A stretch of 64,000 nt of DNA from Datnioides undecimradiatus (GCA_008933995.1 WARS01000014.1:6619192-6683191); one strand, 5' to 3'. Positions 26,451-40,007 are shown, numbered from the stretch's first letter. Translations and numbers: made by a program. The notes: generated by a model not told the origin, from the letters alone.

Positions 26451-27260
26451 GTGGTCACATACAACTGCAGCCAAATTGGGATTATAACAGGATCAAAATA
26501 TCACAAAACAAAGCAATGAATTATAGGAAGAAAGTTTGAAAAACAGTATTCTCCTTTCCAGATGAAGCAGGACTTTGAGGGTCTTCAAAAACAGGAAAAG
26601 GGCCTTTCCTAAAGAAATACAGTAAAAAAAAAATTCCCAGTAGTAATACAATGGTAGTGAGCTAGAGGGAAAACAATTGACTAAATGACTGAGTGGCTAC
26701 TGCATGCCTCACTCTTCTCCTCCCGGCTACTATGACTGGTAATGCAGCAGAGGGAAGGCTGGAGGAGGGAAGAGGATGAAGAGGGAGGAGTGAGGGAGGA
26801 GGCAAGCGTGAACAAGAGACTGCCCCCGTATCCTTCTTTTCTCTCTCTACTGTTTAGTTTTGCCCTAAAATATTTCTATTGCAAATTGAACAATGGCAAG
26901 GTTTGGTTTTCATGGTAAATACTTGGGTTTAAACAGATGCATTAGTTCTATGATGACAAACTTTGAAGCTGTGAAACTTTGGTGGCCATATTGGAGGACC
27001 GCTGGTTTTGGCAGCACCAGCAAATTATACATTTTTTATGTTTTACTAAAGGTTTATGTCTGTGAGCATAGTTGAAGCAGAGACATGAAACAAAAGGAGT
27101 GAAACCAGCACTTTGGATAGAAAAGTCTGGAACACCAGAGATGACAGTTGTATTACACGTATCCCACCCTTTCCCCCAAAGAGGCAATCATCTCCTTTAT
27201 ACAGTTACCTTGAAAACATATCTAACCAATCATACAGCTGCCCTGACAAAAGCAGTTTCA

Positions 27261-27560
27261 GTTTAGTTGACTGAAACAGACTGTAAAGAGTCGACAGTTC
27301 TGTCTGATATCAGTCAGGTGGTTCAGTGGATGAGCTAACATTGCCATGTCACGGCGCTCTGGACTGAGCTCATGGAACCTTACTTATTTATAGTGGGAGC
27401 TATGAAAAAAAGCATTTTAAACCTTATTTTTGGGCAAGGTCACCAAAGCTTTGAGCGTTTTATATCAGATTGGAGTGTTGATTCTGTACATGTTCGAGCG
27501 AAGTTGCGGCTCTCTCCCCATTCATTTAGATAGGGGCACAGTCATGTCAGCCTGTAAACT
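27261..27560 (+). repeat. Dispersed repeat, family C copy 1
   Basis: Matches the reverse complement of 31400-31625: agttgactgaaa, then gtctgatatcag, then a 21-base block (27503-27523) with one mismatch, all collinear. It may begin earlier, near 26950. Confidence 0.6.
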
Positions 27561-30259
27561 GCCAGGGCTTGAATCATGAGACTTGCCAGTAAGGAATTTG
27601 GTTGTAATCAGTTTGTGGACAGATAGTTCTGGTGAGCTGACTTGACTTGATAAGCAGTTAGCATACTGTCAGAAATCAATATTTTTTTATAATCACAATG
27701 GCGACAAAGGTCATTTATGGTGACAAACACAGACAAGACTTATCACCTGACTCCCTGAACACAGTGGAGCGTGTTAGCTTTCAGCTAAAATTAAATCCAC
27801 ATCAAATCAATTTCCTCCCAAAGATGGTTTCTGTCATTTTACATGCTTCTTTTAACGATGTGATCAAGTTGATTTTTCAGTGAAGTTTAGCCTCAGTTAC
27901 TTATTTAATACTATGTAAAGCACCTGTGATGTCATCAATGACAGTTTGTATGTGTTCAGCATTAAGTTGGGTGGGATCTCCATACTGTGGCTCCACACCT
28001 AGATCGCAACCGTGGAGACTCTGACTCCACACAACGTCACCAGCTCAAGATGGCAGCGTCTGTATTTGAGATATTTTGGCTTTATTTTTGTACAGCAGTG
28101 AACGTCTGTCCTTCTGTACGTGGTACATTTAGTTGCTAAAGAGACATGAACGTGAACGTTGGACTTATATTTGTCAGGTGGACAAAGAACATTGCTCAAT
28201 TATTCTTTAAACACAGATGCACAAGCCAGGATTGAGCCATACGAGGACATATTGGATTTTACATGTAGTATATGTACTAGGTCTCCATTCAACCTATCCT
28301 GGGACACAGTGTTGTTCTACTTTCATACAATGGATTAGCTTTTCCAGAATTAATCAATATACAGCACTTAGTGATGACAGCATTGATTTTCCTCAGCTGA
28401 CAGATGTTTGTGATGGGACCTCCATTACAGAGGCAGTAAATACACTGCACAGTGTGTACAGGGAATGCTGCTGGAAGTCTTCATCTCTGACATCAGACTG
28501 TGCTAAGTCTTACTAGATGTCAACATATAACAAATAAAAATGTGCAGATTGTTGGAGTTCACTAATCTGTCCAGCTCCAGCATGTCACATTACAAAAGCA
28601 GAGCCTCGTGTTAATCAGAGTATCTGTCTTAGCAGGGGGCCTAGCGTTAGCGCAACAGCCTGTCGCAGCTAATCATTATAAGTACGGAGATTATCTGCGC
28701 ACAGCCACTACTGCTCCATGTGCTCATACGTGTGTGTGGCTGCGAGGTGACATAAGGGTTGATCCCGAGATACCCCGCTGCTTGATCCTCTCAGACGCCC
28801 AATCAAGACACGCAGTCAATTTTAGCTAACTGGCCAGTTTACTTAAATGATCCCCATCGGATCTTAAAACAATTAGATCTTTTGAATTATTATCTGTGGC
28901 AGGGTGCCTTTTTGCACGCATCAATAGTCTGAGGATTAGTGAGACTTCGAGCCAGAGCTTCACCCAATAGCACCCCTCAACTGAATCCTATTACACAATA
29001 ACAGAAAAGTATCATCTCTGTGTTGAGGCAAGAAAACTGGCCCCAAGAAAGTGACAAAAACATCCAAATGAGATTAATCATCAGACCATTCACAGAAGAG
29101 TGGAATGAATGTCTCAATCCCAACATGCCCAGACTGAATGTGTCTGCGTGATTCACTTTAATTTTAAACATGTTGAAATTGATCTAAGCTGTCCAAGTCA
29201 GTAGAGCGTGTGTGTGTGTGTCAGTGTAAACAAAGACAGAGTCAGTCTCTATCAGTTCCAGAGCTCAGCGGCTCCATTTCAACAGCATAATACACAAACA
29301 CACAGTCGCTAAGATCAGTTGTGGCACGCTGGGATTGAGAAATTCCTTCACAACACACACACACAGAGAGCTCACTAAAGAAGTGTCTGCCACATGACAT
29401 AGCCAAAAACCCATCAGGAGGGACCCTCTTAGGGTGAAGTATTGTTGACAGAGGATTTCCACCATTTTAATGGAACACGTTAATCAGTGTTTCCACCAAT
29501 GCGTTTGGTGTTGCCTCGGTTTTGCTTGAGATTTATTCCAGGAACCAGGATCTCGGGATTTCCCATCCTGAGGCTTTCCATCTTTGCTGCAGCAGGGACG
29601 ACAAATACTCAGGAAATTGAATAAATCAGTCACATACATCTACATGTCCGTGATCTCTTTTTTCAGAAACGAAAGACTCTCATTTCTACACTCGTTGCTT
29701 CTTGTTGCTGCAGCAGGGAGGGCTGTTATGTGTTGTGCCGTGCATAGATTTCTATCACTGACTGACACGCAAGAGTTGAGAGCAAAACTGGCGCTGGAAA
29801 ACAAAAAGCATCAGAATCAAAGAAATGTAAAGCAAGTCTGTTTCCTCTCACGCAAAACTGGGTCAAACCAATTAGATAGGTTAAGTTTGCGTTCGGCTGC
29901 CAGACAGCGGAGAAGGCTGTGACGCATAGGTTTGATTGAGCAATGCAGCACAGTCTGATTCACGGAGAGGCATTACTGAAAGTGGAGTAGCTTTAGTGTA
30001 ATAATGACTTTAGCATTCTGGGTTTATAACTCCTGAACATCACTCATATCAAATGTGTGTCAGTCTTTTTAGAGATGTCACCAAGGATTCTAGGAAATTG
30101 TGGGTGGCCATTTCAGCATTTGTTTCAACAATCGTCCGAGTTTACATCGAAATGTTGGGCATTCTGACCTCTACGGTGCATCAATCAGAACAATCAATAA
30201 TACACTTTTAGCACCAGGCAGTAATGCCGCTCTGCATCGAGCAACCAAGCCTCATAACC

Positions 30260-30480
30260 TGTGCAGGAAAAATATTAAAGCTGCGTTAAATGATTTTTGG
30301 CCACAGGGGGGCAGCGCAAACTATTGTTTAGCTGCAATGTTATGTTAGCATTAGGCGCACATCTGTAAACAGACACAGAGCAACATTCTTTAGCGCCGTT
30401 TGCTTCTCAACAACTCATAAAGGATAAATCTGGCTCTTTAGCTGCTAAACGCTTCACTATGCTCATTAGCAACTTACTGA
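30260..30480 (+). repeat. Dispersed teleost repeat fragment
   Basis: Contains attaaagctgcgttaaatga and ggccacaggggggcagc, wording I recall from an abundant small fish element, followed by gctgctaaacgcttcactatg. Recognition is from memory and ends are approximate. Confidence 0.45.
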
Positions 30481-31399
30481 CTTTATAGTTATTAGTTATT
30501 TTGGCGCCTGGTAGGTCGTGTGCGGTGGGTTAATCAGAATATGTTTGCAGCTGCCTGCTGTGGCTGTAAAGGGCTGATAAACAGTGAGACTGACTAAAAC
30601 AGCCAAGCAGCAGTTCTCAGAAACAATGTGAGAGATGCTACAACGCTGTACACACTTGAAGTGCAGAGTAGGGTAATAATTATCTGAACGTCTGTCACCT
30701 CCTTCCACAATGCACAGTTATTTGACGCATTGGTATCAGGCACGTCGCTGTGCATTTTAAGTGAGATAAATGAACTCGGCTGCAAGCGTTTTGCAAAGGG
30801 GTCTGAATACACCCCTTCACAGACACACACACAGATTTATGACCTCCATTTCAGTATATGAAACACCTGGTTCCTCACTCGTTTCACCTCCCAAAACTCA
30901 ACAGGAGGAGTTTTTCCAAAACACAGCTATCCAGTGTCTCCGTGTATGTGCATGAATTTCTAAATGTTGACACATCCAGACGGATCCGAGCGCATGGGGC
31001 AATTCTTCACGACGTGTGTATATGCGCGCGGGTGTGTGTGTATACGCCTGTATCAATCACACAGCTCTCTGTTTACAGAGGCGAGAGGAATGTCGGTCAG
31101 TTTCCCTTCGAAGAAAAAAAAAAAAAGTGGATGTTGGTATTTCCTGAAACGGCCCTGAGTCTGGACCCACCGAAAACCGGGTGGGAGATGTGGGGGATGA
31201 AACTGGATGCCTGTCCTGTCAATATTAATAATAATCATGTGCTGTATATGTGTGAAGCAAATTTGTTTTTACAGTTTTTCTCTTCAAGGACACACCAATA
31301 GAAAGGTGCAGACCAATTTACACACGTTTTGGCTGATTTAGACTATATTTATAGTAATATATAGGATTTGGCAAGCGTGCCTTCATCAGCGGGGTTAAA

Positions 31400-31625
31400 G
31401 TCCTTACTGGTAGCCACTTAGCAGCCGTGCTGGAAATGCCTGTGGGGTAACAAGCTAACACGAATGGGGAGAGAGCCACAACCTCTCTTTGAAAGCTGCA
31501 CCACCATGACTCCATCTTCTGCTACAGCTCAGGCCAGAGTGACATGACACTGTCAGCCTATCCCACCAGAGCACTCAGCTGATATCAGACACAAGTCATT
31601 ACACTCTATTTCAGTCAACTGAACT
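31400..31625 (-). repeat. Dispersed repeat, family C copy 2 (inverted)
   Basis: Reverse-complement partner of 27261-27560; the matching 21-base block is at 31462-31482. Confidence 0.6.
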
Positions 31626-32619
31626 CAGCAGAGTAGACAGATTATTACTTTCCCCTGTGTCCCGCCAGTAAAGAATGTAAGAAGGAAGCTGGTGAAGCTC
31701 AGGTATAAATAATAAAACTACCGATGGCTGGATTCCATCTAGCTGCTTCAGTTTCAGACTGGTCTGTAGTGTTGGGTCACTGCATGCCAAATGGGCAGTT
31801 TTACAAAAGCAAAGACTGACTTTTCTTAAATCTAAAAAGTTATCCGTTCCGGCCCCGGCCTGACTCTGAACTGAGTCAACAATCAGTGACACCTGCTGAC
31901 CAGCAATAGCAAAAAAAGCAGGAAACAGAACTCATAATTTGTGGTTTGTCAACATCACCGTGGAGCGAATAATGAGAAGAGAGAGAGTTTGTAGAGAGGG
32001 CAAGAACCTGCAGCAGCGAGGACACCGTCAGTGGTTTTCATTTGACCGAGGAACCTACCCTGAACCAGACTGATGAGTGAGCACAAGCACCCAACCCTGC
32101 CACATTAAGAAGCGGCTCAGCTCGACTGCACTGAGACTTTTATGCTAATGGACGTTTTTTTTGCATTGGGACACTCAGTGTCCACGAAATGTCCTTAAGG
32201 CCTTTAAAGTCTTCCAGAGGACAAACATCTTGTTCCGGGGCGAACAGAGTCGAGGGCAGTGATTTGGCTGTTCTGTCAGTCAGTTTGAAAAACTCAGAAT
32301 ACATCATATATCATCAACCCATCAACTGGTTAACAGATTAACACCCACTTTTAGATGCAGCATAGTAAACCTGGTCTGCTGCAGCCTCACCTTCACACAG
32401 TATGTGCAATTCTCTTCCTAGTCAGTCAACAGACCAACGTGCTTTCTTGAGAAACATCCTCAGGTGAGGTCCTGATAGAAGCACCATTGCTACAAACAAA
32501 GTGTGGGATAAAGTGTGCAAGCTCTGCAAAGTGCTCTATGCTTTTGCTCACTGACACTAAAACAGCCTACCACCGACTGGATTTCCCCCAGTTAGAGTTC
32601 TGGACTTGTGGTTGACCAT

Positions 32620-32985
32620 GAGGCCCCGCTTTTCTCCCCTCCCCTCATTCTTCTTTATTCTTTCCATCCCCTTCCTCATCTCCATCACTCCTTTCCCCTC
32701 CACTGGCTGGAGTTCCTCTCCCTCACCCCTGCGGTGCAACGCCTTTTCCCTCTCCTCTGTTTTGTGGCTTCTCTCTGTCTCCTATTCTCTCCATTACAAC
32801 ATGCACAAGCTGATCCAGATCTCTGTACAGGAGAGGAGGAGTAGGAGAAGAAGAAGAAGAAGAAGGAGGAGGAGAAGGGGAGTCGCTCTGTAGCTCTCTG
32901 AATTCCACCTCACATCTGGAAACCATCTTCTCTCTCTCTCTCTCTTTTTCTTTGCCAGTCTCTCGCCCCCTTTCTCTCTCTCACT
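32620..32985. repeat. Pyrimidine-rich, then purine-rich, then CT-rich low-complexity tract
   Basis: Plus strand: C/T-rich 32620-32800, GGA/GAA-type purine tract 32830-32882, then (CT)n-type 32927-32985. The purine run accounts for a poly-Arg reading that is not a gene. Confidence 0.85.
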
Positions 32986-33200
32986 CTATGTTGTAATGTA
33001 AATAGCCCTGTAATCATACTCCTGCCCTAAGTCTGCCACACTGGGTGGTGTGTGTGTGAGAGTGTGTGTGTGCGCGTGATCTTACACAGAACACACTCGT
33101 GCAACAAGCTATGATCTCCTCTTCTTTCACTCCATCTCAGGTCCCAGCTGAGGTTTATGGGGCGATAAAAAGCAAACAGCCTTCTTCAACTATACTGGCT

Positions 33201-33208
33201 CACACACA

Positions 33209-33239
<31 letters not shown>
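33201..33239. repeat. (CA)n microsatellite, about 39 bp, one interruption
   Basis: CA run broken once by CT near 33210. Confidence 0.95.
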
Positions 33240-33243
<4 letters not shown>

Positions 33244-34866
33244 TCACCTATTCTGCGCGTGTGTTGAAGCAGCAGGGGGGACACGCGCAGTTTCAAAGGG
33301 TTCACCTTGAATGACGACAACCTAATAACCTGAAACTGAAGTTTTTAGTGAGCGGCGACACACAAATGGTGCGTCTCGCGGCCCTGACTGTGGACGGTCG
33401 GGGAGCTTGTCACCAGGTTTGGGCAGGGCTGAAACTTTGACAGCAGCCAACTGAACAGATGTGCTGTCTTGTTTCCCTGCTGATGTGAACTTGCTTCGTG
33501 AGTTAAGTTTGACCTGCAGGAACAAATGTCACAACAAACGAAGCTGGATTTGTTCCTGCATATAACAGTGTTAGCAGAAAAGAGAAACACAATGCTTCGA
33601 ACAGTTTGTCTCCCCTCCTCCGCGATGATCTAACCACTTAGGACCACTCTGGGTGATGTCTCCGGGCAGCAACCATTACATATTGTGTCTTGTAAATAAA
33701 ATGCAGTATTGTCTACGCAGTACTTCGGACCACAGAAGAAACAAAACACAGTGAAAAACTTGGAAACGCTGCATGAATTTGCCGGAATTTTGGCAGCAAT
33801 TCTTTCCCACGCGCTAAAGATACGGTCGTATTACATCTCAGTGCTATGGATAATATCTCTACCATTGTTTGATACGACATAATGTCTGCATGACGGACAA
33901 ATCCAAGCATGCTTCTCCTGTTTCTCTGTAATCTCAAGCCAACTCCTGGTAGGCTTGCAGGTCAGAGTTCACCTTCGACAGAGCAGAGGCACTCAGTTAG
34001 AAACACTGATGCACTGTGTTTGCAAATGCAGAATCTGTTATTCAGGAGTGCTTCTTCCGCAATATTTGATACAACGTTGCACTACCAGGCTGCAAACTGT
34101 AGTGTTGCTCTTACAGATTGTTTATGATGATGGCGCAGATCAATATTTATTTATTCCCCCATCAGAAATCTGATGTCACGTCATTTTTCCAGGTGGAGCG
34201 CGGGGCAGTGTCGTTTGACAGAGTAGAGTAATGCGACCGTGCAACAAGACCAAGGCCCAAGTGCAAACACCTACACTTAATGAGTCATCACATTATTAAA
34301 GGGACATTAAAGGGGACTCACAAGGGACAGCTTAAAGAAGAAGAGGTTGAAAAACTGTGAAGCAGAGGCCGGGATATATTGGTTTTAAACTCCAAGTATG
34401 GGTCAGGATCCAGGAATACTGGATTCTACATTTCCCACAATGCAACCAACATTTTCTTTGATGTAAATGTCAACCAGAGGCAAAAAAGTAATTGTACAAC
34501 TCTTTCTCCACAGGAGAAGTAGTGCTGTCCATGAAAAGTGCATTCATCTTTATGTGTAAAATTGGCGGAGTGCCCCTTTAATATGTCCGGAAATAGTACA
34601 GGGCTCAGTCTGAAATCAACAATGCAACAAACGTAAACAGCGTGGGTTCCAGAGAGCGCTCAGTCAGACAGCGAGCAGCACGCAGCGACAGCTACATGTC
34701 TGTCTGTCTAATAATGTATCAGTGAATTATCGTGATAGGATTTCCTCACAGACAGGAACAGTAAACAGGAAGTCTCTGTAAAACCTCACAGGGTTTGTCC
34801 ATTGCCCCAGTGACAGATGACCTGCTGATCAGCCCTCTAATCAGGAAGGCTGTGACAGTTGACAGA

Positions 34867-34867
<1 letters not shown>

Positions 34868-34913
<46 letters not shown>
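34868..34913. repeat. (CA)n microsatellite, about 46 bp
   Basis: Uninterrupted CA run. Confidence 0.95.
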
Positions 34914-34915
<2 letters not shown>

Positions 34916-35430
34916 CATATTTATCAAGCTCCACAGTCAGATTACCTGCTCTGATGCCCTTAAGCTCATGTATCCTGGTCCAGTGTGATAATGCTAACTT
35001 GATTTACTGAAAAAGACTAGTCTGGCATCATCATCTATCAGTGCTGTCGAGGCTTTACAGTGAGCTGCCTCATTGTCATTTACAGGACAAAGACAAGCTG
35101 CAATCAGACGTCTACATTGCTCTAAGGTTCAGGGATCAGATCAGCAGGGCCCCGATCAATAGAGCCTTTCATCGTCTCCCGCTGACGGACGGCACCAGTC
35201 TATTCTGAATCACTCAGTGTCTGTGTTCAGGATTACAGCCATTCCCACACAGTGAAGAATAACTGTTTAATCTGGACTGTCCTTGACCTGCCACTGCCAC
35301 ACACTGAGCTCACACACGCACACATACACTGTCAGTGACAGTGTGCAAGATGTCACAGTGTTACAGTGTGGTGAAGAATGGCTGGGGGTGGGAAGAAACG
35401 GACAGAATAGGGCTTCAGTTGTCATTCTTA

Positions 35431-35432
35431 AC

Positions 35433-35464
<32 letters not shown>
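35431..35464. repeat. (AAT)n microsatellite, about 34 bp
   Basis: Eleven AAT units; poly-Asn, Ile and Leu readings in the different frames are artefacts of it. Confidence 0.95.
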
Positions 35465-35467
<3 letters not shown>

Positions 35468-36178
35468 TACAGACAATTTGCAAAAGTCGGTGCACAGGTG
35501 GTGAATATACACTTGAGAGGAAAGGTTTCTGCAAACAGAGGCCAAGGAAAAAGAACAAGAACAGCTGTGGATTATAACCAGACTCCTATTGACAGATCTG
35601 CCAATTTAAGTTTGCTCCAAGCCTACTTTTCCAGTATGCAACATGAAACAGGCCACATATTAATAACTCATATTATGGTGTAACCTCTAAGATGTAAGAT
35701 GTGATGTAAAAATCAGTTCGTTTGAGGGAAAACTTCATTATTTTGCTGGAGAGGTTTTGTCTCATTGGTAACAACCGAACTTTAAGAGTTCAGTTTGGCA
35801 CTGATGAAAAACATTTTCCCATAAGATCACTGTAGAAAAATCACCTCTCAGATGAAATGTCATTAAGATGTTTTAAATAAAACCCTTAGAGTCTGACAAT
35901 TGGACTTCCAAGAACTCTTAAGAGTGATTACAGCCCACCAACATCGCCACAGTGTTGCCAGGAAAAATCACGAAACAAAACACGCAGAAAACACACTGAA
36001 CAACTTAAAACGACGCACAAACAAAAAGCAAAGCATCGCGGGACGCGCATCGGATCGACCGCATGTATCGATCAACCGGTCAAACATCAGATTTCCCCGC
36101 AGCCCAATAACTCATCTCCGGGGCGCACAACAAAGCTCAGGCTGCTCCGTCACGCAGGTAAAGCTCAGAAACACTTAC

Positions 36179-36228
36179 TGTGTCTGCTGGATCTCAAACG
36201 GCCTCAGAGTGAAGTCATCCCTTAGAGA
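36179..36228 (-). other. Candidate untranslated exon, perhaps the distal 5' end of the CRACD-family gene
   Basis: Fifty bases lie between an acceptor-like tract (gtcttggtttcag) and a near-perfect donor (ACA|GTAAGT). Read towards the ATG-first exon at 16531, the joining frame contains stops, so it would be 5' UTR and translation would start at that ATG (context ACAATGA). It sits beside a CpG-rich patch (about 35930-36370), typical of a vertebrate promoter. It could equally belong to an unrelated transcript. Confidence 0.3.
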
Positions 36229-37900
36229 CTGAAACCAAGACATCAGCGCTGTTAGTGGACTAATGATTGGATTATTTGCCTCAGTCCTGCCCTGGCGTCC
36301 TCTGCTTCACGGTGCTGCGTTCATCGACGGCTCGGAATCTACAAGTGGCAGCGATAAAGGAAACTCGTAATTTGTGGATCGTTACAGCGCATAACTAACT
36401 AAAATAAATAACTAAATAACTTTTATGGGCAAGCATATTTAATACAGAGTTTGTGATCGTGCAGTATCAGAGTGTCTTTCATCCCGTTTGGCATCTGATA
36501 GTCTAAAGTTCATCTAAAATAATATCACACTGAGGTTATTCCTGAGCTGGCTGCTGCTTCAGGTGTCACACTGAATTCATGAATTGTAATTGGCAGATTG
36601 TGCTGTGACGTTTATTCCCGTCCTCTGCGGAAGTTCCACTGATATTGATATGACATTTACTAAAACTTATATTTACTCAAATACGGAAGGATAGATACCG
36701 CTGGCAATGAATGAAACACAGCCAAGATAAGGCATTTTGTCATCCACCATGTTTGAGACCAAACATTTAATGATCCATAAACCCCATTGTATTCAACACA
36801 CCACTGTTTACTTAACTCTAATCTTTAATATTTCAGCCTGCTACATCAAAATGATCTCAGGGTCCTTGACATGTTGCCTGGGCATCACGCTGACCAAGAA
36901 AAAGTGACTCATTTAACTCCCTGTCACAGGTCCAGATTAATTAGTTTACATTTTTACGAGGAACACACGAAGGCACCTTGAGCACAGACCGGAGCACCGC
37001 CCAGCTGACTTCAGGAGAGATAAGAAAATGATGTCCCCTGGAAGAAAAGTCCATATCAAGAAACAATCAAATCATGTATCAAGTGGAAATATGTAACAGA
37101 GTATTAAAAACTATTTAAAAAGCACCGATGTGAATATGTGTGCACGTGTGTTCCTTTTCTCAGCGCAGTTAACCACTGGAGGAGGAGTGATTATACATGT
37201 AGCTGTGATCTCTGGCATTGCAGCCATCAGTCCAACTAAACATGGTGCTTCAGCTCCAAAATGTATGTGAGCTGAGTCGGGTTAAATATAGCTTGGTGGG
37301 AAATGATAGCCGTGTGTTTACGCGACAGCAAAACTATAGCATCCAGCATAACATTTGCTCTCATCTCGTGCAGGGACGTGAGCAGACACCAGAGCATATT
37401 ACTGGAATCCGGAGGCTGGAGTTTCTGTTTGTTTTTGCATTCAGATAGTGTCATGGTAGGAAACAAAAAGAGAGTTGGATCCTTTGAGGACGCGCACTGC
37501 CACCTGGTGTTGAGGGTGGGTCTGTCTGAGCGCGCTCGCCTTGCCTGGGAATGATTTTGAATATACAACTGGATATTGTGTTCGAGAGCTTCCACACAAA
37601 GTAGCGTGCGTATAGTCTCTACCGCTTTCCTTCAGCACCTTGAGATGTGATGAACAGCCTCTTGTGCCAGGTCATAAGCGCTGCCGAGAGTGCCTGCTTC
37701 AATAAACTTTCTCAAGCATCCTCAAAACACTTTCTTTAATTCAGTGAGAAACATTTAGGGAACGTACAAAAACACATGAAAAACATTAAAAGAGAGTATG
37801 GCTGCTGATCATCCACTGATTAGACTGGTGAGCAATCAGCCTATATATAGTTTTAAATGAGAATCTTCTAACAGGAGCGGGAATAAGCCCATGAGGCATG
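36229..37900. other. Intergenic stretch between the CRACD-family 5' side and dcps
   Basis: Includes the dcps 3' UTR (down to about 37720) and a CpG-bearing segment near 36290-36370. No coding exon recognised. Confidence 0.5.
37735..37740 (-). terminator. Probable dcps polyadenylation signal (ATTAAA)
   Basis: ATTAAA on the minus strand, about 160 bases after the dcps stop codon, the commonest variant of the vertebrate signal. It is followed by T/G-containing sequence. No nearer AATAAA is seen on that strand. Confidence 0.5.
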
Positions 37901-40007
37901 TCACAGCCTCCCTGCCTCCTTAAACTGGCTGAGCAGTCCGTCATCTGCCCTCAGGGGGAAGTACAGGGTCCGGGTTTTGTAGTACTTGGGGTCGGACTGG
38001 AGGTTCTGGATGACGTCTGCGAGTAGGTGGGCCCGCTCCACGCCGCAGCCCGGCGCCTCGTAGCCCAGCTTGGTGAAGTGGACGTGCAGGTGGAAGTAGG
38101 ACGGCTGGTAGTGCAGGTAGATCCTCAGCTTACTGGCTGGGAGGCTGTAGCGCTGCAGGATGGCCTCCTAAGACACAGTGGAACAGGGTTTGTCATTCTT
38201 CCTGCACGTTTGGCACTAGATCATATGCAACACTATATATCTTTTACTGACTCGCTTAATTGGAAAGAAACTCTGACATAATGGGTTGAAGATAATGATT
38301 GTGACAGACAAGCTAATGTTAACGATGGCTGCAGGAGGAAATGGGCATTTTCAGTTTTTATGTTCTCCAAGAAGACTCGCTGCGGTAACCTGACCTTTCC
38401 CTTCTGGAAGATGTTCTGCAGCAGTGGTAGGTGCTCTGATGTCAGGTCTCTGAGACTCCGGATGTCTCTCTTATGTGTTATGGCGATCAGGTATAAATCA
38501 TCCACCTGAAAAAAGACATATAATGTAAAACTGTAAGGAACTGACAGCGTGGCCCTGTTCCAATCTCATTCTGGCTCTGTGCAGGTTAGAAAGTTGCATG
38601 TTGAATGCAGATGCATGCAAAAGGAAAGTTCACTTTTTCATTGCTTATTTATTAAGCTCAGTGACAGAAAAACAGTGCTTCATGGCTGCAGCAGTGGTTA
38701 GCCTTGATGCAGATATGTGCAGGCACAGTCAAAGGAAGCCATCTCTCAAAGGCACAGAAGAAGAATGCCAAGATAAACCACCATCATTATCACGTTACCT
38801 GATTTCTACTGTGAACAACATCTGTGGTCTCTCACCTGTTTCTGGTCCCATTTGAAATCTGGGAGAAGAACAAAGCCAACCTCTGGGTCTGGATCTTCAT
38901 AAACTATCCTGTCAGCCTCTGCCTTCTTCTCCAGGATGTTGTATACCCACTGAAGGATGAAGGTGATGTCAGGTAATCCAGAAAGTATGCATTACAGTGC
39001 CAGCGGCAAGTTAACACCAACCTGCACGCTGAAACTCTGCTTCTGTATGTAGGGCAGCGTGATGGACCGATAGTCCTCGTCCGTCTCCTCCACCAGGAAA
39101 CTCTCCTGACGCTGGTACTTCTTTACATGCTTCTCTGTAGCTGGACACACCACTGTGGTCTTGATCTCTGCAAAACAGAAACACACAGGCTACCTCACTT
39201 CCTCAAAGCAAATCAGCCGCTGGCCTCACAACACCTCCTTTTTTTCCTGACTGTACCATTGAGGTGAGGGGGAGCCTGTAACCGATACGTGCTGTAGATG
39301 TCGTTCCTCATCTCCAGCCTCAGCGTGGAACCAGTGAACAGCTCAGCCAGGTTGTCCTCTCTGATGGGAGTCTTCTCCATGATGACCACAGCATCCTGAT
39401 CGCCAAGCTGGTGATGACATGTTCAATGCGTTCACGTGCTGACAATGAGGCTCGTTATAAAATATAAAATAAACGCAGAGAAGTCGCTCCAAAAACATGC
39501 TGTCACACAAATTTCTCTGAAATCAATTTAAAAATGTTCATTTTTTTGTATAAATACACTAAAGTACTCATACAAATAAATACAATTGCATAAATACAAT
39601 AAAGCACTCACAGCGACTATTATTTTGAAATGACAAACCGGAAGTCTGTTACACACGGAACTACTCGCACCACTTTGAATGAATATAACAATAAACCCCT
39701 GTCTCTGTTACTAATTGCTCTCATCTTCTTATTCTAACTTAAATTAGCTGAATAATCTATGACAGCTAACTGAGGTTAGCTAACTGCACAACAGGCCCAC
39801 CTTTCCACGGATGAAGATGTTTTTCTCCCGGGCAGAATCACTCAAGACGTTGGATGTTTTAAACCCACACAGGACATTTTCAGAGTCACACTGCTCTCTG
39901 TCGTCTCCTCCACCATTCCCGTTATCAGTCTTCGCCCTCTTGACTTTTTGAGACAGTTCATCAGTTTCGACACAGTCGCTTTCACGTTTTGCCGCGGTGT
40001 CGGCCAT
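37901..40007 (-). CDS. dcps: Scavenger mRNA decapping enzyme DcpS
   Basis: Six exons: 40007-39801, 39407-39257, 39167-39022, 38949-38836, 38505-38395 and 38167-37901. They splice to 996 bases, 331 aa; human DCPS is 337 aa. The protein hydrolyses the m7GpppN cap left after 3'-5' mRNA decay, in nucleus and cytoplasm. Residues about 1-40 are polar with a basic SQKVKRAK that may serve nuclear entry. The middle carries [12 protein letters not shown] and [15 protein letters not shown], very like the mammalian enzyme. The HIT motif HLHVHF is at 269-274, with His271 in the position of the human catalytic His277. The ATG at 40007 was chosen because of its strong context (AACATGG) and because no ATG lies upstream in frame before a near-cognate TTG. 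It is transcribed away from ids. No damage is seen. Confidence 0.96.

Larger units (their letters stand above)
26451..36178. other. Long stretch without recognised exons
   Basis: Contains an inverted pair of family C repeats (27261-27560 and 31400-31625), a further repeat near 30260-30480, several microsatellites, and a purine/pyrimidine-asymmetric patch at 32620-32985. No exon passes splice and phase checks. Confidence 0.45.

Noticed and set aside
30858-31301. Plus-strand open frame of 147 aa
   Set aside because: Overlaps a poly-A run and TG-rich sequence; no family resemblance and no flanking exon signals.
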